A DNA stretch of 64,000 bases from assembly GCF_001417965.1 (NCBI RefSeq), contig NW_018384718.1, positions 30,866-94,865 on the forward strand, in the 5' to 3' direction. This document shows positions 1-14,100 of the stretch, in pieces. This DNA is from Exaiptasia diaphana (Eukaryota > Cnidaria > Anthozoa > Actiniaria > Aiptasiidae). Numbering within the stretch: the stretch's first letter is position 1; each line of letters starts with the position of its first letter. The position numbers were made by a program, and so were the translations under genes. The notes under the pieces are model-generated. The model ran no database searches and was not told where the DNA came from. It was given only the letters and a program-made list of their open reading frames with translations.

Positions 1-22
1 CCCCCCCCCCCCCCCCCCCCCC
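1..22. repeat. Poly-C tract
   Basis: Twenty-two consecutive C residues open the window. It may be a genuine homopolymer or an assembly edge. A G tract of the same length sits at 32157-32178. Confidence 0.9.
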
Positions 23-3000
23 AGCGGACCTGAAAGAGTAATAAAGTGTCGGATGCTGAAAACTATAACTATAATTACAACAGTTCACTAATAAAATCAA
101 ATCATTGCCTTCTTTCCCTTTAATATTACCAATAGTCAATAATTGCGCGAGGGCCAAAGTAGCAGAACCGCTTTCGAGGTGGCCCCCAGAACTTGCTATA
201 TAGATTTTAGATCAAAGGGAACTCGAAAACAACGTAAAAACGAATAACATATTTACACAGAAGAGACTTCACAACAATGTTTCCTTTGTGTCTATTTGAC
301 TTAAAACACATACAATAAAAGTCAAATGTAGATGAAACGGCTGATGAAGACTTCACTGTGTGGCGCTGTGGTCTCTGGAAATTCAGAACATATCCCACAA
401 GGCTTATAATAGAGACCTATATTTGGGAATACAGGGGGGTGCTGGCTATTGGCTATTGGTTTGTTGGAGACAGTCTTACTCAAAGTATGTGTACTTGTAC
501 TTGTAGTGTTTGATTGAAGCATGGAAGAGCTGTTTAGAGCAATAGGTTGAATAAGGTTTAACCAAGCCTAGAGATTTTTAGTAAAAGCCAAGGCTTTGCG
601 AATTAAAAGGTTATAATAGTCACCATTTGCCTAATCTAATGCCATTTATAATTATTCATACATTTGCACGAACCTTTACGTGCTCAATTTCTGGAAATCA
701 TGATGATTATAATATTAAGATTGCTTAATTTTACAAAAAGATAAAAACATCGTCTATTTTTACTTTGCTTAATCAGGTTTAGGGCCCAAACCACTTCTAC
801 CTGACCAGTTTACTGGATTTCCTTAAACATCTTCAGTGTAATTCACCTTTTCCAAATCACAAGTACCACAATTACTGGGTCCAAATAAGTATTTATCTCA
901 AACTTTAAAAAGGAAATTCCAAATTTAGGAAATGACGCATCGAGATAAGGCAAGAGGGTAGGTTTAACATAGCTAATCCTGCTATAATCCCCTTAAAGAT
1001 TTTAACCATCTAATAACGCTATTTCAATAGACAGCACAGTTAGATTTCGCTCAAATGCCAAGAATGCTAATTTTGTTCATTGGCTAGTTTTTTTTTTATA
1101 AGAATGGGGGAAATGATATTGATGTACTGATGTTAACTGAACGGAAAAGGGATGCTCAGTGTGGTCCACGAATAAATCACAGCTTTAAACTACAATGAAA
1201 AGAGCTTCGGTTTTCAATTAAGGAGTTCCTTTGAACGCTTTTAACGGAGCTCTCACACGGAGTCTATGTTCGATAATCCTGTGAGGAGGGGTTTTGATTG
1301 ATTCTATAAGCTACCCTATTCAAAATTGTATTATATATATAACTTACAACACTTGCTGTTGTATATATGTAATAGAATTAAACAACATATAAATAAATAA
1401 AAAACAACTGGATTCTAAAAGGATATGTGAAATTAAACCGAATGTATCCTGGTGGGATGTTTTTAGTTTTCTTTAAAGTCGCAAGGTTAGTTCTTGAACA
1501 CATTGATAAAACATCCCGGGTTGTCCTGCGCGGCTCGCTAATGCACTGGCTCAAAATCAAGATCAACTACCTGATATTTAGATGATAAAATTCATGAAAT
1601 TCGTTATGTTTTAAAGTTGTTTTCTTCATTTAAAGTGAACTGTTTTTTATCTAACCACGTTAAGATGGCTATACCCCATGGAGAGCTCAGTTTATCTCTA
1701 CTATCTCAGTAATTATTTTCCTCTTAAAAGTCAACTCAAAACCGTTAGAAGAACTTTAGCAATGCGGTCTAGAACCTTTCTAAAGTGCTTTGCGAATCGA
1801 CATTGATTTGGATAATGATTTTAAGACGTAAATATGGAATTCTAAGATACCGAATGCTATGGAAATAGAACACGTTCGCGATTATTATAGAATAGAGATT
1901 GAATCATCAGACAGATAGACAACAATGATGTCTAAAAATCTTTGTATCGTAAAAAAATATCAAGGTTATAACAAAGTACTAACGTCAAAGATCACTCGTT
2001 CTGGAATGTCGATTTTTACTTCGAGAACGTTCACATTTCTCAATAAAGTGTTCAAATGTTAGATTCACCTGTACAGAAAATCCATATTGTGATTTCACAA
2101 TCTAAATAAAAACACACCACACCAGGAAGTTCCATAAGCGTGAATTTACTTAATTGGAAAATAAATCCTTTATAACTCTATGTTTAGTCATATTCTTGTT
2201 GACATTATTCAAGTTTACTTAATTTCAGAGAATACAATTTCAAATTTCGGTTTCCTCTAAAAGCAACTAGGCAACTTCTATTTAGTTTTCCCAAAAAAAT
2301 CAACCCGATGCATCATGGAAGTTCGTTTTGAGTTCAAATTTAACGCATGTTTTTGATTGTAGTTCAGGGCATTCAAATCAAACACAGTTGCTTAATGATT
2401 CACTGTCTTCGGCCACCAAAAGAACTGTGTGTTGCCATTGTCCGATAAATTAAATCTCATTGCATCGAATAAATGCCGGAAAAAAGGTTATTGTGAGCAT
2501 AAAACAACAATTCAACAACACCTCGATGATTACTTGAGTTAGCAAATGTTGGCGCAAATTAATCATATTTTCGGTCGAAATTCTTGAGGATTTAATAATA
2601 TTCTTGAAGCTAAGTAAACACCCCATCAATGCTATATTGAAGTCCCGTTACAAGTTAATTTATCGATCAGAGTTTTGGCCTAATACGGCTTAATTAGAAA
2701 CTTGTCAAATCTAACTACTAAACACACTTTTTGTCTTGCTGATTTTTCTTAATAAAGGCTTTATTCCATTAAAACGTTTTTGTATAATCGTAGCTGGGTA
2801 CAAAAAAAGCATCGCTGAATAAGAAAATAGAAACATAGGGAGTAGAAATGTGGATATATAACAACTTAAAAATAACGTAACAATGAAAAACATCCCACCA
2901 AAAAGAGTGGAAATATTTTTTATTTATGTGGCAAATTTCCTTTTGGATCTTCCAGAAGATTCTCATTATTTATTTGAGGTATATGTTTCGAACTGCAAAA

Positions 3001-6000
3001 AAACTTTAAATTTTTTATATTAATTACTACTTAAACGAAGATCTTTTGATAATGAAAGTGCAAGAATTTTAAAGTTTGAAACATGGACATCTCAAATTGA
3101 TTGCCCTGTCCTGAAGTTAGCACCATCAGTTGAGCCTTTTAAGTTCGGAAAAATCTTTAAAAAGGCTCTTAAAAAGCAATTTCACTCACTTTTAATACTT
3201 AAATTTTTCAAAGATTAAGAATCCAAGCAAGAAAATCTCTTTCGCACGGGAAAATGGATAGATTAATCAAACATCACATCAAAAAGGGTCATTTTGATGA
3301 AAAAATCGGCTAAGAAATGATGTCTTAGTAGAATCATGAAGTCGAAACAACAAACAAATAAATAAATAAATCAGAGTTAGAGGGGCGTAGCTATACAACT
3401 GATTGACATTTTATTAAAGCAAGATCAAATTTACTTGAATTTGTACTTAATTCCAAAAGTACACATTGGCGATAACGAATTACTTAAGTCAAAAGAGCGC
3501 GTTTCACACTCTCAGGTTTCACAAATCCTTTAAGAATGATGATAACAGCACTCGGGCAACGCGTGGAAGAAACAAGTTTTCCATTGTTTACTTAGCTAAG
3601 CCTTTTTCAAACACCACGAGCGAATCTTTTTTGTAATTGCAGTCATTGTCCGCTTGTAGAAAATTCATAGAGATTAACTTTAAAGTTATAGTATATCATT
3701 TTTTGAACGAACCTGAGTGTGTCCATTTTTGATAAAAAGCTTATTTTCGCTAAGCGAGCCGTGCTATTATAAACGGACTAAAATCACATCTAAATTGTAT
3801 TTGGGCTGTTTTGATCGTCTTTTTATCTCTTTTTCTGGAGTTCCGACCCGCTAACCGCTGTAATTTTGCTAAAATCACTTTAAACTTTAAGGCTTATCTA
3901 GGCCACACACAACGGGGAAACAACACATTTTTCCCTATCATCTCACTGACCTTCCGAATACTGTTTCATAATAACATTTATCTTTTTTCATTGCCGACAG
4001 GCCTAAGGGTCAAAACTAAGCATTTCGTTTATTCAGTTCACCTTGTTTTTACTAAATATCCTTAAGTCAATTTTCTTCTTTTTTGTTGGCTTTTTTATAT
4101 ACATTGTATTCATGTGAAAAGAAATGACTCCAATGAATGAATTAGGCAGTGACTGTGGATTAACCACATTAAACCCAGCTCAACTTAACATAAATCGGTG
4201 TTTTGGAGCGCAAATCTAATAACATGTCTCTGCTTTTAGGAGTTGATTTTTAAGATCACGCAAGTACGATTGTAAACACTGGATTTCATTGATGAAAAAA
4301 AAATATTTCAATGATAATCGATATAATTTGATTTTGGAAATTAGAAGCTGTTAATATTGCTTCTATAAACAGCGATCCCGAGATCGCCAGAGGACGTAGC
4401 TCCTTGTAAAACTATATAGATCGAGCTGTGTAATGGTCTGATAGTATGTTTCCGTGTCTACGCGATATTTTGATTCAATGATAAACAATGATTCACTGTT
4501 GTACAACTAAGGTTGTTTGGGCTAGCTTCTGTCAATTTCTACACATTTCGTTGACTTTTCTCGGTTCATCCGGCATACGATCCCGCAATAAAACGTGATT
4601 AAAATCTTCGTACGTATACGATCTGTCTTTGTGCTTTTTGGCCATGTTTCAGTTCTATAGCGCATATCAAAGTCTCAAATTACTGATATTTAGTTTTTTT
4701 TGTATACATGCGTTTTGAATTCAGTCCCAACGGGCTATGTATTTCTGGCTATCTTTAGTAACTGACCAACTCCACTGTTATCTCGTAATTAATTCTAAAA
4801 GAAATTGTTTGAAGTCTGTATGGCCACTGCCAAACACCAGTCGTTAATCTCTCAGCCTCAAACTATATGTCTATTGAAAAAAATAAATCCTAAACTCTCT
4901 TTATCAAAGACTAGGACAGGATAAATCGGTTAGATTCTCTTAAAAAACTGGTTAAAAGTGCTGTAGAAATACGCAAAAAACTTAAGTTATTACTCATGGT
5001 TTTGTCTTGATGGTTTTTGGCATTTCTTCGTTTATCTATCTAATCGGTGAAGATAAGAAAGAAGAAATATCTTCGTTAACTGTTACTCCATACATCTAGA
5101 TATATCATTTAGACTATCGATAATGTTGGCAAAACCTTATCTTTTTTTCTAAAACTAAATATTAAATTTAAAGATTTAACAAAAGAAGTGAGATAAAACT
5201 CATTTTTGGATCTCTCCCGCCTAGACCTTTGCGAACCGAGACTTAAAAACAACCGTGTTGTTCATCAAAGAATATTACACTTTATATCGAGTATTGACAT
5301 TAAAAAGACTTCATGTACTCCGGTAGGTTTTTCAGGTTGAAATATAGTTTCACTTTTTTGTGTTTCATTGCTTGGGGCTTTTATCAACTTGTTACATAAT
5401 ATAAAATAAAGTCTTCAAAAGAGATTGTAAAATCAATCAAAGCTAAAATTTCGCTGTGTTTCTTAAAAGGTGTAAATTGACTAAAAAGAAGAAAACATTT
5501 AATACAAAAATTATCGAGATTTCGCCCTTTTCCCTGCGGTCTCTACCAGGGCCACCTGCAAGTTTCGTTCATACTGCTCTATTTGGGTTTTCCCTTCCTC
5601 TCTCTTGTCTCTGAGTGTAAAGTTAAACATAACCTGGGCGTAAACGCATTAATAGATCAAATTTGAAATGGATTTAATGTCCATGAAGTGGGAAAACCCG
5701 GTCCCGTATCTCGGTTCCGTATTTCTTTACTGGGGACGTTTAGACCTGAAGTGACGCAAAAATGATCATTAAAAAGTTTTGAATAAAGATTGATATGTCT
5801 TTTACAAACTAGCCGCGGACTAATGACTTCAAATGCATTGTTTTGAGAAATTAGAAATCGATTTGGAGCTGTTTCAAAGCTGCAGTATATTTACGATGTT
5901 TGATTCAGAACTTCAGGAAGTGTAATAAAAACCATGGCACGAAAAAAACTCCCTAAAAAGATTTCCTCAAAATTAAATCCAAACAGTCTGCCATCATACC

Positions 6001-6480
6001 ATTGAGGTCTTAATTATAGATATTTGATCACAGTAAAACTGATTACGAGATTAATACAGCTTTAATGCAAAAATTTAGCAAGTTTACCAGTACAGGAAGT
6101 ATTCTAGGAAAATGAACGGGACGATTAAAGTTGCCTATTGTATTTTGTTAAAAATCAATTCTAAAAGGAAGTTTACATGAGCTGAGTTAACACTCGGTAC
6201 ATAGTTATGATGTGGAAGATTGTAAAATTAACGCAAAACTGCTCTTTTAGCGTTCGGAACGTACGCGTTGATCGTGGTTGTTTTATTTGATGTTAGTTTG
6301 TGTAAGATCTATTTTGATTTCAATTGTTTGGAGGTGTTTGGGGTCACCTGGTAAGGCCGATAATTCAAACTATACGATCAAGGGCTCCCATTACAGGTGC
6401 CATACACAACGACATTAACGAACCAATCAAAACCATCATAGAACAATAGTACTTTGAATTTGATTAACGGGACTCACAGT
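23..6480. other. AT-rich spacer without a recognisable gene
   Basis: I see no coding region here. The open frames are short (at most about 85 codons), show no family signature and mostly lack an ATG. There is no tRNA- or rRNA-like stretch and no clear mobile element. The last few hundred bases probably hold the Dmrt promoter. Confidence 0.6.
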
Positions 6481-6530
6481 TCGATTTGCGCCAATCAGCT
6501 TTCAGTTTAGGGGTATTTTTAAGCTATTAG
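6421..6530 (+). promoter_or_regulatory. Possible Dmrt promoter region
   Basis: Two CCAAT motifs lie upstream of the Dmrt start, one near 6422 and one at 6491-6495. A TATA-like TATTTTTAAG lies near 6514-6523, about 140 bases before the ATG. Spacing and order suit an RNA polymerase II promoter, but such motifs are common in AT-rich DNA and no start site is shown. Confidence 0.3.
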
Positions 6531-6662
6531 TGGCGCACGAGTGTGATATAAGCTTAGTATCAATCTAAAATCCTTGTCATTTATGATTCGATATTTACTG
6601 GGTTGATCCGCAACAAGAAGAATCAACTACACCAGCGTCGCTATTCGGGCTAACTAACCAAA

Positions 6663-9600
6663 ATGAGTTTTAGTCCCTCGCAAGAAAGTCATCTTTCGGC
6701 CAGCGAAAAAAAGCGAACACCCAAATGTGCAAGGTGCCGTAATCATGGTTTTGAGTCAATTTTGAAGGGCCATAAAGGTTTCTGTAGATGGAGAGACTGC
6801 CTATGTCCAAAATGTATGCTAATAGCAGAAAGGCAACGAGTTCTCGCAGCACAAGTTGCGCTAAGAAGACAGCAGATGCAGGAGCAAAGAGAGCCTCTTC
6901 CCCCTGGAGATGTTTTCACAGCTCTTCACCGAGTAAACGAGGGAAAACTTCAAAGTCCTCCTCCAGAGTCGGAGTCGCCTTCTCCTACAGACGACGAGAA
7001 AACAGGTTTAAATCTTAAAAATTTACCTTGAAAAATTGCTGTGTTATCCTTAGTGTTGTACAAACTAGATTATAATCTTTTGCAGATGCAGTATTTGTCA
7101 GTATTACACCTAATTATTGTCCAACATCTATGCCTATATCACTGACATATCAAACATGGATTTCATGTCATGTTATTTCTTTCATTTGGGATGGTTTGGG
7201 GGGGATTTTCCTTTATATTTCACTAAAAGTCTCACCCGTGAACTAAATTCTACTCAAATATTACTATAAGATCACCTTTTACAGGTAGTTTTAATATGAA
7301 ACGACCTTAAATAGACATCAAAACAACCATTGATGAACATTCGAAGTGTTTAAACAAACAAGCTAAAAATTTCAGAAATTAACAATTTAGAAATAATCTG
7401 GTTTTGTAAAATAATACCGATGTTTTTTGGGTGAAAGCTTGATGCAAGCGTTCGCGACGCGTCCTTTTTGACGGGATAATTCTGATTTCAATGATGAAAA
7501 GATCGATACAGTATAACAGTTATTACGCTGGATGGGATGAAAGAGCCCGCGCATACCTTTCGCATCTGGCTAAACCGAACTCTAAAATTCACTCAATAGT
7601 ACAATAAAAGGTGAACAAAATCTACATTTTTAGTTGGACTTTTTTGACTGTGAAATGACAGCATTTCAAGTAACGTCAAAGATAACGATTCGAAGCTTTG
7701 ATGTGTGTGTTTTTTTTCTTCTTTGTGAATAGCCCATTGACTATACCTAAGATAGATTAGTAATTCACCGTGTTGTGTGGTTGAGCTCTGCGTGAGATAG
7801 CAAATAAACTCATTTCAACATTATTAAATTTTCCAAGTGCACGGCCCTCTAGAAAGGACTTTTTCTGGCACTTATCACCCTCTAACAAGCCCTTTTCGTA
7901 TAATAACATAGTAATAACTATCACATTGCATCGTTTTAATGTATTTTTTTACGATTTTTTCCTCAGAAATTAAGAAAGAAGCGCAGTCCCCCTTGGACGA
8001 GACCTTTAACGATACAGAAGCCCCGAATGGTAATTCATTTGGAACATTTGCTCGACTGCCAGGTATAAATTCTAAATACATAATACGCGTAATCTATAAT
8101 GGCTTAATAATATTTCCTCGTCGCCAAAGAACCTAAAATTACTAGTCGGTTTTATCAAAATGACAGCACAAGATACAATTAATAACATGTATTTTATGAG
8201 GAAGGGCATTTCAGTAAAAAAAAACATGTCAGAAATGTACAGCTGTGTTGCTACGTCCGACCAGTTTAAATTGGAAAAAAATTGGGCCTCTACAACGGAA
8301 ATGGCACACTACTGGAGTATCTTAATCATTTCGAAACTGGCGATGATATAATATGTACTTGCAATTTACATAGATAAGACTACTAAGATTTGCCTTTTCA
8401 ACCAATACAAAGGGAAATTCCATTTGATCGCGAATAAAGCGGGGACTTGCTTCCTAATTAGAACTCTATATTGTTTCCGAAAGGGTAGTTACTGGAGTGC
8501 ATCACAGAAAATATGATCACCATTTCTAGCCATTTTATCTATGGTCTGATAGTTTTGGGGTTTTTTTGAGCGAAACTAACGAGATCACGCGCGATCTTGA
8601 ATGACGCTCTCACAAGGTTATTAAAAGTTATTACTTTATTTTCAAAGATTCCCAGCATGGACACCTCGTAGGACCACACTCAACTGACTCTCATCCGGAC
8701 TGCACTTGTTCTGCCTTCCGTCCGTTTGCCAACTCATTTGCACCTCAAAACCCAAGTAAGTTTAAGTCTATTGAGCTTTGTATAGAGTTTTATTTAATAA
8801 ACTAGTACCTTAGTGGCACATACACGCACAAAGCGGCGCCATCCCACTTCTGACACCCAATTGAAGTTCATGACATTTGTTTACGTTTGTCTTGTATTTA
8901 ATTCGCAATTCAAAGCTTTAATTGTTAATTCCACCTCCGCTATGTGCGATCATATAAAAAGTAATTTGCCCGCCAACTTCTAGCAAAATGATAGCGAGAT
9001 TAATACCCCGAAAAAGTCTTAAATTGACACCATTGATGACAGATCTTGTGGCGCGCTGCGAGATAAGGCCCGTCTCAAGGCTTACCAGTAGCCTTGCCTC
9101 AGTGTTCAACAAGCTCTATTAAGGCTTTTATCTTACGGGTGGTGTACTGATATCTTGTTAGGAATTTTAAAATAACACAGTTTTCACGCACGAGCCATCT
9201 GGACGCAAAAGCGCTGATTTCAGAGGGTAGCAATATTAATTTGGCTTGATTTATATGCTACGTTCTATGACGAACATCAATTAGTTCCTCAATGAGCATT
9301 TCCTTAAAGGCCGACTCTAAGGTCGGTCGTGTTTTCGTTGTCAGTTGTTATTGCTTGGATATGACAAATTGGTCTAAGGAACTCCAATTCATCCAATTTC
9401 CTCGCCTCCAAATTGCTACTCTATGGTGTAACCATTTCAAAGGGTCAACTTAAAAACGATGTTATTTGTATCAAAATAGTCGCAAAATCTATTTCTCGGC
9501 GCTTTTTTTGATTGTCGCTATCATTAGAACATATTATTATTGTTACATCCAATACCCAAATTAGGCTTTTCTTTCAGAGCATCGATAAGAATTCATTTCA

Positions 9601-10951
9601 GTTATCTTCATTCAATGTAAGGGATCTTGACAGATTTAAGTAAAATGCATTGAAATTTCAATGGATGGTTTTATCTTTGAAATCTCTCATCCGCAAAAGA
9701 ACTCGTTAAATGTGAAACATCGAAACAGAAAATGTCAAAAAAGTCGCAAAAAGGCACACAGCTTCACCTGCACGCCAGTATCAGTTTCGTATTTCTGCTA
9801 CTAACAATTGTTTTCTGTGCACCGCCCACAAAACCAGAAATTGCTGATCCTAAAACCCTCAGACGATCGCTTCAAAAGGAACGGTATTCCTTGACGCAGA
9901 GTCCAAATGTGTTTTTGTAATTCATACGAGTATGCGTATATTTCTAATAGATAGTTTTCGTACGTTCATGATAAGATAAATGTTTTTGTCACTAGTAATG
10001 GTTTTAAAAGGCAGACAGATCCCATCTGCCAGATTTTCTCTACACCACTGCGGTGGTTCTATCGATCAAATCTAACTAAAAGAATTCTATAGGCTTTTTA
10101 GATCTTCTTTTCAAAGTAACGCAGATCGATCGCACGTACATACTTCCCGTACATCAACAACACACAAACCGCTCACAAACAAATTGCTCTGGCTTTTCAT
10201 AGTTATGATTTCTCAGTTTTAACTCATTTTTCTATTACTAGAATTAAAGCGAAAGTGTTCTTCGGATGCTCCCGTAGAGAGTCCTAATAACTACACTGTA
10301 AGCTCAATGATCAGCGATGGCATGCACGAGAAGAGAAGACGATTTCAATTCCCCGACTGTGAGCCTCAAGACAAGCCGTCTTTTCCGATGCTACATCTAC
10401 CGCCTTTCTCTCATCGCCGGTCACAGCCCATTGAACTTATGATGAGAATATTCCCTAAGATTAAAGTTAGCGTGCTACAGCTTATTCTCCAATCATGTGG
10501 CAACGACGTAGTGCAGGCAATTGAAGAGGTTTTAACAAAGTGCAAAAGCGACCCGACCATTTTAGCTGATACAAGTCCTTGGTCTCGACCACCTCTTGTA
10601 GAGGATATCTACCGAGACTTTAGAACACTGCGACCTGAGAGTTATAAATATGTACGCGGTACTGACGCTTTCATGGGGAGTGGAAAATCTGCCTTTACAC
10701 CAATATCACCATTTTCAAAATCGCCTTTTCTACAGACATCACCGTCTACACATATCGCCTTTGCAATGGACAGTATTCGAAACAAAGACAATAATGTCCC
10801 GATTTCTTTTTTTCTGGAGCCGCGTTTGAACTCGTCAGCGCTGGCAAATCTTTCGAGGGACAAACGTAACAATAAGAATCCAGAAGACAGCGAATCTTTA
10901 GAGAGGAACAATGACGACTCGACGTCGAGTGAAAAAGAAAAGCAGAATTGA
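6663..10951 (+). CDS. Doublesex/mab-3-related transcription factor with DM and DMA domains
   Basis: Four exons join in frame: 6663-7005, 7967-8062, 8648-8755 and 10242-10951, giving 418 residues. Every join is phase 1 with GT-AG borders. The DM zinc module fills residues about 20-71, with [14 protein letters not shown]41, C46, C48, C51 and the tail [15 protein letters not shown] all intact, so DNA binding should be preserved. A DMA domain lies at about 244-282 ([15 protein letters not shown] onward), as in the Dmrt3/4/5 type. The linker and acidic, Ser-rich tail are unlike anything I recognise. DM proteins are nuclear transcription factors with roles in sex determination and neural development. 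The ATG has an A at -3. The introns (961, 585 and 1486 bp) hold nothing recognised. The paralogue group within Dmrt is not settled. Confidence 0.92.
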
Positions 10952-11189
10952 ACACAAACTTTAAAAATTTACCTTAAAACCACACTACCAAAAACAAACA
11001 TTTGTTCGTCGCTGTTTTCGACCATTGAAAATAAGCGAGATGGTGTGAGTGGTCGTGTACATAATATTCAATCTAGTCAATGTAAAATGAAGTTGTTTAG
11101 AAAGTCCATTCATTCATATTTGTGCTTATATAAACCAAGAAAATATCGCTTCATAACGATTTGTCTAAAGACCCTTCCTATCAACACCA

Positions 11190-11195
11190 AATAAA
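11190..11195 (+). terminator. Polyadenylation signal AATAAA for Dmrt
   Basis: A canonical AATAAA lies about 240 bases after the Dmrt stop codon, a usual 3' UTR distance. It is inferred from motif and position only. Confidence 0.45.
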
Positions 11196-14100
11196 AATAC
11201 AATTTCAAACGCTAAAGCCTGAACTTTGTTAGTGTATACTGTTCTTTCAAAGAACAACAAAGGGGAACAAATTCAATTTTGAACGAGACTTATATTCGTT
11301 GCAATTAGACAAATGAATAAACTGCTTGATGAACAACTTACGACTTAAAAATTTAGTACTTTTCTTTAGGGCGAAAAATTATCCAATCGATATCAATACA
11401 TATATATTATATGTTTCACTACTGGACGTTGCTGGTGAAAGCGAATTGACTTGTCTACTGGCCATTTAAAGCCATCTTTAATGACAAATATCTCTTATTT
11501 AAAGCGCTTTTTTTTGTGAAAAGAAATCGATATATATTTAGCATCAAGGCAAAAAGATAAGAACGATTTGCGCGGAAACCATTGAAGTAAAGTTTCCATT
11601 TCAAAAAACTGTTTAAATACGGCTGAATTATCCATCTCATTGAAAAAAGGAAACGAAGTATTTCTTCCCCTCAAGAAACCAGGATCCCAAATATCATATA
11701 ATAGAATTTTTATTATGACTGCCATCGAGTTTGAGGCAAAACAATGTTGCCATCGAATTGGTCTTTTCCGTCTATAAACTGAACTTCATTAGCACTTGCT
11801 AAGCGAATAAGATTTTCCACCGACTGAACATTTGAAATTGAGACCCAAGTATAAAAACAAGAACAGTTTAACAATAATTAAGGTGTTCCTGCATTTCAAT
11901 TCAAACAGTCTTAATTCTTTAAATCAACCTTAAGTCCAGCACAACATAAATAATAGTCATTGACCATTTCGAATTGATAGAAATTAATGCTACTGGCTTG
12001 AATTACGCATCAAGTGCCCCAGGCGACTGAATTAATATTTACAGCGTTTACAGTATTCCTTTCTTTGACTCCAAAATGCACTTGTTTAGCTTTGATGGAG
12101 TAACTGTATACATCAAATAAAACAATTTGCAGTACATCATAACAAGGGATTGTTTTATATCAGTGTTTTGTGTCTCGCAGGGAAAACATAATGAGTATAT
12201 ACGTTGATTAAAATTTTCAAAAACAATTTCAATGTTTTGATGGCTTTCCTTGGTAAAATTTCAAAAGCCCTGGTTCTTTTAACTCCCTATCCAATTCACT
12301 GACATAAGATACTCGACAAAAGACCCAGTCAATCCAATTCTCATTTTAATATTTAAAAGTAATTTACTGCATCAAAGAGTCTATGGGCAGTACCAAAAAA
12401 AAGAACAGCGCTGCGCGCGTCTCAAAGCTACGTATACATTACGAAAAAGAAGCAATGATTCAATTGGGTTATCCTTGATCTTCAGCATGAAAAATCCAAA
12501 CAGTACCTGCTCTCTGCCCCGGAAATTATAGCTATGGATCAATACATCTAACAATAATAATAGTCAGTAATTTAGATGCTTGAAGCAGGTGGACGACAGT
12601 GTTCCGAGCTTGAATCGTTCGTGTGTGTATAGTGTGTTATTCTTCTTAGGTTTTACTTCACCTGCTTGCTCTCGTCCCTATTGTATAGTCTTTTAATAGT
12701 ACTAAAATGACCTATTTCATTAATATTAGCATATTGGGCTTCAAGTCTAATGAGCTAGAGATGTTGTTTTTAAAGCTATAGAGTGTAAATTAAAGTGAAA
12801 CTAGATTGATATTGAGAAAAAGATATTATAACCTGCAGACTCCATTAAGGATGTATCGAATAGCACAAGTTCTCTAATAGAAATTGATTTGAGCAGAGAA
12901 TTCGCCGCGTTTTCCATCAGTATGATTTACGATGGCTCGTTTTATAAACAACAGATTGAAGTTTGCGTCCGAGTTTGTTTTAACTGCACAGCTCGAACCG
13001 GAAAGAGCTCCGTGCCATTGTCTTGACTCTGAATCATTTATAATCAGTTTTTTCATATTGGTTGAACAAATTACTTTTCAACCATGTCATTTTACTGACA
13101 TATGAATAGTGCTTTTTCAAGAGGAGAAAAGACCTACAAAAGTCAGATTACGTGCTCAAGTGTAAACGCAATTTATCTTGGAGGTAGAATATATCCCTTT
13201 TGAATTTAACACCATCAAAACAGCACGGCCTACATCTGGTGGTTATATTCGAAAACCATCAACTAAAATGTCCACGGGCGCTCAACACACGCGCGGCCCT
13301 ACCCCATCTAACGGTCTGCTTGTGTTTCAAGTTGACTTCAAGATGCTAAAAGGACCTGAAAAACATGTGGTGATCTATATAAAACCACGATCGACTGTGG
13401 TTGAAGATTTCTCGGTAACAATACCATTAATATCAGCGGTGTTTATCGGTTAAATTTACCCTCAATCTCAACAAATCCGTACTACGTTTAGTCGATTAAA
13501 AACAGTGTATTTAATCTTTCGATGTTTTGAAAGCCAGTCTAAGCTAAGCCTTTAAAGAAAACGATAGAACGCGCACTTAAAATATCCGTAGTTTTAATTT
13601 TCATTATAATAACAATTTAAGGTGTTTTGTAGTGTTAGATTATGAATCAAGCAAGCACTTTTTGGTTCTTTAAACTATATTGAATGGTAATTCAATAGTA
13701 TTGAATTGCTCATTAGGAATTTGTGCTTTAAAACAATGCGATCAACACATCAAAGGTCTTTAAAAACACACTCTTAACTAGTACCTCGAATCTCCCTCAA
13801 GGTCAGATACGCCATTGAATAAAATTTTAAATATGATTCAGCAGAAAAATAATAAAACTATAAAAATTGTATGAAGTAACCCGCTTTTATTGCGAGCCGC
13901 TCTTTTCTTTTCCCGAATACAAGTTTAATGATCGAATTGAAAGAGATAACAAAAGTTTCCCGATAACTTTAAATAAATAAATTTTGATTCTTTGAGTGAA
14001 AACCTGTTTATGCTTCGCCCGCATCAAACGTAGACGAGCTGGCAGCTGATAGAGGCTACTTTATGACCACATCAAGTCACTTTCTATATTTTCTTGTTAT

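Noticed and set aside
3811-4065. 84-codon frame in the left spacer
   Set aside because: It starts with TTG, is rich in hydrophobic low-information residues typical of AT-rich DNA, and has no homologous pattern.
9732-9920. 62-codon frame in Dmrt intron 3 with a signal-peptide-like start
   Set aside because: It is unrelated to Dmrt, has no family match and is short enough to be chance; skipping it keeps the Dmrt frame.
13178-13453. 91-codon frame in the Dmrt-Sox spacer
   Set aside because: It begins with TTG, shows no domain and lacks splice partners that would extend it.
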